A program made the translations under genes and the position numbers. 64,000 bases of DNA, taken from Straminergon stramineum. Taxonomy: Eukaryota; Streptophyta; Bryopsida; Hypnales; Calliergonaceae. The stretch's first letter is position 1. The number at the start of each line of letters is the position of its first letter. Below, piece after piece: positions 55,701 to 64,000 of this stretch. The stretch spans positions 19,225,001-19,289,000 of the forward strand of contig OY987265.1 of the NCBI GenBank assembly GCA_963920665.1, read 5' to 3'. The notes beneath the pieces were generated by a model, which was given only the letters and a program-made list of their open reading frames with translations, made no database searches and was not told the origin of the DNA.

Positions 55701-58700
55701 TCCCTGGGAAGCTGTGAAAGCAGCGGGGGAAGCTGCTGCAGACCTTGTCAGGGTAGCTGCTACAGAGGTATTGTTAGTGATGTGCTACTGTTTTTTGTTC
55801 AGGAACTGTACATCTTTAGTTTCTTTATTCTCTCTCTTGTTGATACAGGAGTTGCTATGACTGCTAGTGACCTACTGGCTATTATTGCATGCAGGTCCTT
55901 GCAATCGCAGGTAAAGACGACGAAATACTCGCGGCAGCAGATGAAGCAGCTCTAACAGTTGTAGATGCCGCTCTCTCAACCACTGTCACAAGGTATGCAG
56001 AATATATTTGTTCTTAAATTTTTCTATAAGACAGTGATTGTAATGATTGAATTGCAGGAGCGTCGTCTGTCTTAAATTCTTTCTTTTGAATTTTGAGTTT
56101 TGTGCTTTCTGTTCTTTGCAACAATACCTGGCTTCACACCGTAGACCATGTAGTCATGGCTTTTAAATTATTGTTGTGCAGAGAACAGCTGGAGAAAAAA
56201 GAGATAGCCATTCAGGAAGCTAAAATAGTTGCAGAAATTGAGTCAAAGAAAGATCAGGAAAGCGAACCCGGAGATAAAGGAGAGAGCGCTGTGGATATGG
56301 AATTAGTAGCTGCACTTCGGGAACGTTATTGCGTACAATGTCTTGAAAAGATGGGGGAATACTTGGAAGTGTTGGGTCCTGTCCTACACGAAAGAGGTGT
56401 TGACGTTTGCCTGGCTTTACTGCAACGACGACCGAAAGATAACAACCCTAAAGAATTAGCCATGCTTTCAGATGTATTGAAACTGATTTGTGCGCTGGCT
56501 GCGCACCGAAAATTTGCCGCTCTTCTTGTGGATCGGGGTGGTGTTCAACAACTTCTCGCTACTCCTCGAGTACCTCAGACTCTTACGGGCATATCTCTCT
56601 GCCTGTTTGCACTTGCGTCGTTACAGGTTAGAGTCTTTTCTGTATCTTTCAGTTCCTCGTCATATTTGATCTTGAGTGTGGTGTGTGACTTGGTTTCTGG
56701 TTATGATCAAAGTTTTCTTGGGAGGTTTGTGTCGCAGTATTAGTATGTTATGTTGTGATGTCTATAGTAAAATCCGATGATTGAAGTTTTATGCGGTTAC
56801 GTGTGGCAGTATTCATGATTGATGAGTCATTCTCTTCAAATGCCACGGTCTTTGTGCTTGCAAAATTTGCATGTGTATTTTTCTGGAATCCTAACAAAAA
56901 ATCTGTGTCAGGGTGTGATGGAGCGAGTCTGTACTTTACCAGCACCTGTGGTACAAGATGTTGTCGCACTTGCACTTCACCTTTTATGTTGTCCACAAGA
57001 TCCAGCAAGACGCAATGCTGCTTTATTTTTTGGGGCATCTTTCGTTTTCCGATCAATTTTGGAGGCCTTCGATGCTCAAGATGGGCTGCGCAAACTAGTC
57101 AACCTCTTGCGGAATACTGCTTCTTTAAGATCTGGAGGAGCAAGCAACTCGGGCACCGCTGCAGCCAACGCAGGTGCTCCTGTGTTCTTTGCATGAAACC
57201 TCCAACTATCAGAAATTTATTGTCCAGAATGTTGTCTGTTTACGCACATCGCAAATGACGTTAAAAAACGTAATTGTAGGGCAGCCCTGTGAGTTCTTTT
57301 TATATGAAAGGTGATGGTACCGAGTTTATATTAGGTTAGATTGATTAGCAATTGGCTCTTGTTAAATTATTCCTATTAATTTGAGATTCTCTAGGGTTCC
57401 CTCCTTCTGATGTTTGTCTTCTACTGCTAAACCCTTTTTTTCTTACTCTCAGGTTCACGCGATCGGACGTTGGCATCAGCTGAAGTTTTGACATCATCTG
57501 GAAAGCAGATCGCTTATCTTACCTGTGTAGCACTACGCCAATTTTTCCGTGCTCACTTGCTATTGCTGATTGACTCGCTACGGCCTAACAGAGGTCACAA
57601 GAGTGGTTCACGAGGTGGACCTGGTGGAAAGGCCACATATAAGCCTCTTGATATTAGCAACGAAGCGATGGACACAATTATTGTTCAACTGCAGAGAGAT
57701 CGGAAGTTGGGACCTGCTTTTGTTAGGTCGCGCTGGGGCCCTCTTGACTCATTCATGCAGTACAATGGTCACATTGTTCTGCTTGAACTTACACAGGTAC
57801 GACGGTTTACATTACACAGAAAAACTAATATTGACGTGGATGTTTGCGGTTGGTGGTAGAATTGTGCTCCGAACTGTTGGCACTCACTTGCGGCTGTTAA
57901 CTTTGGCAGTTTTGCGAAGCCTCCAATTTGTTTGCTTACTTCTTGCTTCCCAATATAGTAGTTATGGACTATGTATGTTAAATTTGATTAGGAATATGTT
58001 TTCCTCGGTTGTGAACGGCGCTTCGGTTTTAAGACTCTATGTTACAGAATCGTCTTCGTTGTGTAAGTTCATGACAGTTTTATGTGGTTACCTTTGTGCA
58101 GCAAGCTGCACCTGGAGAAAGGTACCTGCATGAGATAGTTCAGCACTCTCTTGGAGTACTACAAATTGTGACATTAGTGCCTTATACACGACGGTTGATA
58201 GTTGACTCTAACCTGAGCAACGATCGGTCTGGTATGGCAGTTGTCCTTGATGCTGCAAGCGGAGTTGCCTTCTGTGATCCTGAGGTAACCACTCTTCATT
58301 GCTGAACTGATGTGCTTTGCAATTCATCTTGCTAAGATAGCGTATTTCAACTTGACAGGTGTGTTAGACTGTGCAAATCCAATTTGATGGTTCATGTTCC
58401 ATACTTTTTACTGCCCGTCTCTTTAATGATAATGGAATTAATTGGAATTCTCTCTTTTGAACAGGTGATCCAAACAGCGCTGCTGGTCCTGGTCAATCTG
58501 GTCTGTCCTCCTCCTTCACTCTGCAGCCGGCCCATGCCAGTTCCTACCAATCCCGCATTGTCTCAACAGGCCCAATCAAGCCAGAGTGGTGCTGGCAATG
58601 GTATCCAAGCAAACACAGTGGGTGTAGGAACGGCAGTAAACTTGGAAAGTAAAGGATGGACAGGCAGAGCAGAAGCCAATGTTGATAGGAATGGAAGTAC

Positions 58701-61700
58701 TCAAGCGGCTCCAGGGCCAGGCGCTTTTGGAGCTGGGGTTGTTGGGGACCGCCGAATTTCCCTTGGCCCTGGTGCAGGAGGGTCAGGCTTGGCAGCTTAT
58801 ATGGAACAGGGTTATCGCCATGCCCGTGAAGCCGTACGGTCCAATAACGGAATCAAGGTGTTACTTCATTTGCTTTATCCGAGGACCGTTCTTCCTCCTG
58901 CCGCCTTGGATTGTATTCGAGCACTTTCCTGTCGGGTTCTATTGGGCTTGGCTCGGGACGAAGCAATCGCGCATATTCTTACTAAATTGCAGGTATCTTC
59001 TCAGGAACTATGCTTGCTTGCTGGCTCGCTCGCTCTATACCCTACTTGATCACTTCATTTGCATCTTTTATTTGTTCCTAGTGTTCGGGTTATTTTTGGC
59101 ATTCAGGTGCCCAAAATATTGTCTTTCAGTCAAATTCATTCGTTTATAATTGTTTACAGGTAGGAAAGTTGCTCTCGGAGTTATTGCGAGATGGTGGTAG
59201 CCAGGCTGGGCGGCAAGGCAGCGCAGGTGGCATTGGTGGAGAGCAAGGCAGATGGCAAGCAGAACTCAGCAGAGTGGCGTTGGAGCTAATTGCGGTAAGT
59301 ACCGTCTTTGCTGTATATCTCCTGTTAGTGCATTCCTTATGATGTCTGATACTGTCTCTGAGATCATTGGACAGATGACAAACTACACCGTCATTTCAAT
59401 AAGTTTATTGTCAATGTCTCGGCCTTGTGCAGATTGTTACAAATGCAGGGCGTGCAAACACTGTAGCAACAAGTGAAGCAGCGGCTCCTACTCTACGCCG
59501 GATCGAAAGAGCTGCCATTGCTGCAGCTACACCAATAAGTTATCACCCCAGGTAGTGATTCTTCTAGTACTTTTATCAGGGTTTCAGGCGATTCCATAGC
59601 TTTCTTCAAATTCAGCTTTTCAGGTTTTTTATTTTGTACTTACGCCTTGATGTTATTGAAATTTGCAGGGAGTTATTGCAGCTTATTCATGAGCATTTAA
59701 TTGGATCAGGACTTCCAAATGCAGCGGCGGCGTTGCTCAAAGAAGCAAATTTGAAACCATTACCCTCTCTTCTACCCCCAACGTCCCTTGTACTCCCTTC
59801 TGCATCTGCTGAAGGAGTCACAGATATTTTGAAGTGGCCTGGGGGAAGAGTTACTGGAGGACTTTTTGGAGGTGATTCGATGCAAAGTACCAAGGATGAG
59901 GATGATGCGAGCAGTGCTCAGCCTCTTCCTTCTACACGGAAGAAACCAGTATTTTCAACTTCTTTGACATCTGGTGGGAAGTTGGGTTCTGCTTCTGCAT
60001 CTCTAAGGAAGTCACAGAGTGTGAAAGAAAGTCGAAGTCGGTTGTTTGATACACAAGTTAATCCCCTGACTGCCGGAAAATCTAAAGATGATGCAGATGC
60101 CTTATTTAAAACACCTGGTGCATATCGCAACATACCTACTAAGCGGAAAAGTGGCGAAAGAGACCTGCCTCCACTATCTCCAACAAACAAGCGGATGGCC
60201 TTCACAGATCCTAATACAGCATCACCTTGTGTCACACCAGGACCTGCAACCATGAAGCCGAATTTTGCTGTTGAGGTCTCCGCACCCATTCTTTCTACTC
60301 CAGCCCCTGCAATCAATGATTTCACTCCTGCCAAATCGTTTTTTGGACAATTTGGTTTACCCGAGAAAGTTGACTCTGTGAACCTGCAACCAGAGTCTTC
60401 GACTTTCGATATTCAGCAGTCACCTTACGTTCCTTTTAAACAATACCTCAACACCCCAGGCCATTCTCTTGTTCCCTCCAATACAGGTGGGCTTTTAGAA
60501 CCGCGTGCCATTACTGCAGAACATGCAACACTGGATTCACTCGTGGTCCAGTATCTGAAGCACCAGCATCGCCAGTGTCCAGCTCCCATTACTACTCTCC
60601 CTCCTTTATCTCTTCTTCATCCGCATGTATGCCCAGAACCTAGTAGGGCACTGGATGCTTCTTTGAATACTGCTGGAAGGCTTGCTGCGCGCCAGATTAC
60701 CCCACCTTATGGAGGTATGCATGGGCGAAGAAGGGATCGGCATTTCGTGTATAGCCGGTTTCGCCCCTGGCGAACATGCCGAGATGAGGCGGTTCTTCTT
60801 ACAGCTAATACCTTCTTAGGCCATGCGTCATGTCTGGCTGCTGGAAGTCATGCTGGAGATATTCGCCTATTCGACTCAAGTACTGGTAATATCTTGGAGG
60901 TTCAGTTGGCTGGTCATACCTCACCAATCTCGGTCTTGCAATCTGCTCCGCATTGTCTAGCCGGAAATGACTCTCGGTTAGGGCAGTTGCTGCTTTCTTC
61001 TGCCAGTTATGATGTTCGATTGTGGGATTCCTCTAATCTCAGCAACGGACCTCTGAACGTTTTTGAGAGCTGCAAAGCCGCCAGATTCAACCATGCAGGA
61101 AGCAAATTTGGCGCTATTGCTTTGGAGTCTGCACACAAGGAAGTTCTTTTGTACGATGTTGGGAGCTATAAACTGGATCAAAGGCTATCAGACAATTTAA
61201 CAAGTCAAGCAGGCCTACCACGGAGCCACACGCAACCCATGGTACACTTCAGTCCCGATGATGTCTTGGTTCTTTGGAGTGGTGTGCTCTGGGATCACCG
61301 GATTCCGCGTGCAATACACAGGTTTGATCAGTTCACTGACTACGGTGGCGGTGGGTTTCACCCTGCTGGAAATGAGGTATGTTGCCTTTTTCTGATTTTA
61401 TTTTATTTTATTTTTTCAATCGCCTTTCTGATATATTTACGGGCGTCATGTACGATTAAGTGTTGTTCTGCGTTATCGTATCAGCTCTCGGTATGTTTAG
61501 AGTATGTTTCTGTTTGTTAAGTCTCATGAAGTAATCGTTATGTTGCTCAAAGACCGGGCAGTTACCTTCACTCTCGACAGAATTTTCTAAAAAAAGTTCC
61601 AGCTCCCTATCTTATAGCTTTTATTTACACTTTGACATCCAGGTCATCATCAATTCAGAGGTTTGGGATCTGCGTTCGTTTAAGCTTTTGAGAAGTGTAC

Positions 61701-62359
61701 CTTCTCTGGATCAAACTGCCATAACTTTCAACACTACTGGCGATGTCATCTATGCTACGCTACGCCGAAATTCGGATGACATTATGGCTGCTCTTCATCC
61801 TCGTAGGATGCGGCACCCTTTGTTCAGTGCCTTCCGAACTATGGACGCAGTGGACTACTCTGACATCACGACAACAGTCGTGGATCGGTGTGTCCTCGAT
61901 CTCGCCACTGAGCCTACCGACTCTTTCATCTCCATCGTAGCAGTTGAAAGTAACGACGAGATGGATTCCTTTGCTAGGCTGTATGAGGTAGGGCGGCGAC
62001 GTCCCACTGATGATGATTCGGACCCTGATGATGGGGGCGAGACCGACGAGGAAGAAGAGGACAGCGAAGGGGATGACGATGAGGATGACGATGGAGACCT
62101 TCATGAAGACGATGATATCGACCTCGTAAGTAACGATGAAGAGGAGAACAGTGAGGAGGAGGAGGATGGAGATGAAGCTGGAGATCTAGAAAGTTACTCT
62201 TCAGATGAGGACGGTAGCGATGATGGTCTGGGGGATGGAGTCCTGGAACTTATCTCCGATGGTGACGATGATCCTAGGGGTACGTTTTCAAGTGATGATG
62301 GCTCCGGGGGGGAGTTTGGAGACGACGCGTTTGATGATTTAATGCGGGGAATGTTCTGA
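52767..62359 (+). CDS. DCAF1: DDB1- and CUL4-associated factor 1 (DCAF1/VprBP)
   Basis: DCAF1 is the substrate receptor of a CUL4-DDB1 E3 ubiquitin ligase in the nucleus and is essential for plant embryogenesis. Exons: 52767-53032, 53685-53766, 54161-54277, 54478-54659, 54882-55767, 55895-55992, 56182-56626, 56912-57173, 57453-57796, 58102-58284, 58465-58992, 59160-59294, 59433-59551, 59669-61376 and 61643-62359. All phases join, giving about 2023 aa, slightly longer than Arabidopsis DCAF1. An Ala-rich N-terminus precedes an armadillo-like helical region. That region is split by a charged Arg/Glu/Asp-rich linker in exon 5 (about residues 245-480). A LisH motif lies at 1216-1244 (RELLQLIHEHLIGSGLPNAA). 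The WD40 region covers about 1590-1850 and has two DDB1-contact WDxR motifs, WDHR near 1757 and WDLR at 1793-1796. The acidic tail (about 1905-2000) is Asp/Glu-rich. The start at 52767 is the first ATG in the open frame; an upstream in-frame non-ATG extension is open but unsupported. Confidence 0.93.
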
Positions 62360-63103
62360 CAAGAAGCGAATGATAGCATTTTGGGACCTCATAATCTTAA
62401 ACTATACTAGGTACAAATACTTCTCCTTGAAACGTATGCATGTTCCCCTTCCTGTGTCTTCTAGCCCCTATTCCTTTAGAAGAGTTTTTTTCCTCAGGCT
62501 ATGGAGGAACAATGTTGATTGTATACAGTAACCGAAATCATTTGTAGCGCTCATAGGGGAGCCCTTTGTGAAGTATTTGTGTTTGTCGCATCCTTAGGAG
62601 CGCACGAGTACCAGATGCATGTAGCAGTAGTCTTCATAGCCTCGGGTACGAGTCTTGGGTTCCTGAAGATAAAATGGCTCTTTCACAAAGCAGTACGCAT
62701 TTTTTTGTCCTCACCATCACATTGCTCCTGATATTATTAGCTCAGGTCTGGGTGATTATTAAGCAGATGCTCAAACAATTTGAGCCATTGATTACCCTTC
62801 AAGCTGGTGTTTGATTCTTCCACTATCCGCTTCAAAGAGAGTAACAGATGTATGGAATTAAGTCGAATACATTATGATTGTGACTTACTGTAGACCCTTC
62901 TCATTTTTCCTACATCTGCCTTTCATACCTTCCAGTCATTAGTCCAGTGATGTTCATTGGGTCTTGCAAATTATATCTCCAAAGTCCATCCCACTGGTGT
63001 CTCAATATTGCTGCAATAGGTTGCAAGAATTCGTCGTTTTCAATTACTGATTATTAGACAACCGCAGGATACGACAGCCAGCTCTAGAACCACTTCTCTT
63101 ACC
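62360..63103 (+). other. 3' flank of DCAF1
   Basis: This is the probable 3' untranslated region, with balanced composition to about 63100. No further coding region is supported. Confidence 0.4.
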
Positions 63104-63284
63104 TTAACCCTTAAAGGTTTGTGGAGCTTCTGAGACATGTAGGAGTCGCAACTATTCAAATTGGTAGTGCCATGTGTCATTGGATTTGGCTTGTTACTAC
63201 TGTCAATTCATGCATTTTTTATGTCAAATACACAAAAAAAAAAACATCATGTTAGAATTGAACTTCCCAACCTTTAAAGGTGAA
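63104..63284. mobile_element. Possible short TTAA-type element
   Basis: The left end is TTAACCCTTAAAGGTTTGTG. The right end, read inward from 63284, is TTCACCTTTAAAGGTTGGG. The two match over about 15 bases, with the terminal TTAA lost on the right. Internal CTTTAAAG is itself palindromic, so some of the match may be chance. Confidence 0.3.
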
Positions 63285-64000
63285 TTGAATTTCTTTGAGA
63301 TGCAATGAACCAATCCCAAACATTTTAATTACAGATTGTATTCATGAATTGAATAAGATTTACTATTATCTATTGCAGAAAATTGCAATGGCTATTAATG
63401 TAAAATTTTGTATGAATATGAATGCATTGAGTCATGAAGTAATAACTAGGGAGTTAAAATACTATTTTAGAAACTTTAAACACAAAATTTGACAAAAGTA
63501 GCCCCAAGTGTTGTGACTTTCCTACATTCCAGTACTTCAAGTATATTTATTGCAAAAGTCTTGAATTTTGTATTTGCCAATAATGTGAAAACTTTGAAAT
63601 TTGGTAGAAATGGAACAAAATTCAATTTAGGAAGAGGGCAACTCAATGTGACTAGAGTTGCATTAATATGTCAAGTTGTATCAAAATTTGAATGTGACCT
63701 AGAACAAAAATTGAAAGAGAAGGGAAATGGCAATTTTTCATAGCTTAAACAATAATTGTATGTAGGTTAAATTTTTTCCAGTACTTTGCTAAGGAAATTT
63801 ATCAAGGTGAAAGTCATCTCAATTTTGTATTTTCTTAGATGAAATTTTTTGAATGTTTATTTTTGCTACTAACTCAGTTACAACATTTTTGCTCTGTCTA
63901 CAATAGAAGACCAAATTCCCATCCTTGCTCTGATGGCTTTGAGGGATTGATTGCAATAAATTTTAATCTAAAATTAAGTTAACCTCTCTGTAACACTCTT
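63285..64000. other. AT-rich intergenic DNA at the window end
   Basis: Two open frames (63295-63492 and 63489-63743) have no recognisable motif and AT-driven composition. I do not support them as genes. Confidence 0.35.

Noticed and set aside
1..64000. CRISPR arrays, operons, ribosome binding sites, rRNA and tRNA genes
   Set aside because: Spliced plant nuclear genes make prokaryotic features irrelevant. The tandem repeats lack the spacer structure of CRISPR, and no tRNA or rRNA sequence was recognised by eye.

Overview
This window looks like nuclear DNA of a photosynthetic streptophyte (a land plant or close algal relative). Four intron-rich genes with GT-AG introns can be modelled. Two of them are plant-typical: HCF101, a chloroplast Fe-S scaffold, and a plant-type LPAT4/5-like acyltransferase. 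A degenerate TTTAGGG-type telomere-like tract also fits plants. Gene density is low, and the intergenic DNA is very AT-rich and full of mobile-element remnants. I cannot name the species, and nothing points to a bacterial, viral or organellar origin.

Layout. Positions 1-31 kb hold no gene I can support. They are a mosaic of tandem arrays, inverted repeats and non-autonomous transposons: a 3.7-kb MULE/foldback-like element with G-rich minisatellite arms (5825-9511), a solo LTR (17816-18936), and several elements with TTAA termini and CCC-starting inverted repeats. From 31.6 to 33.8 kb lies an LPAT gene (+, 5 exons, 423 aa). From 33.8 to 40.5 kb comes more repeat DNA with the best-preserved TTAA elements. 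From 40.5 to 42.0 kb is a histone-fold gene, DNA polymerase epsilon subunit 3/DPB4 (-, 3 exons, 154 aa). From 43.9 to 50.4 kb is HCF101 (+, 14 exons, 568 aa), divergent from DPB4 across 1.9 kb of repeats. From 52.8 to 62.4 kb is DCAF1 (+, 15 exons, about 2023 aa), the CUL4-DDB1 substrate receptor with LisH motif, WD40 repeats and acidic tail. Downstream of 62.4 kb there is only 3' flank and repeats.

The genes do not form a pathway. They are unrelated housekeeping functions: phospholipid synthesis, DNA replication/chromatin, plastid Fe-S delivery and ubiquitin ligation.

The most interesting content is the repeat fraction. A family of short elements (about 640-970 bp) has the hallmarks of the piggyBac superfamily: TTAA at both ends and terminal inverted repeats starting CCC. 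Three copies are 961, 962 and 966 bp long. One copy is interrupted by a second TTAA element and by a 205-bp CACTA-type MITE with a 3-bp GAT duplication. The uninterrupted paralogue at 36 kb serves as the empty site for both insertions. Target duplications are also visible for the MULE-like element (8 bp), the solo LTR (5 bp) and a hAT-like MITE (8 bp).
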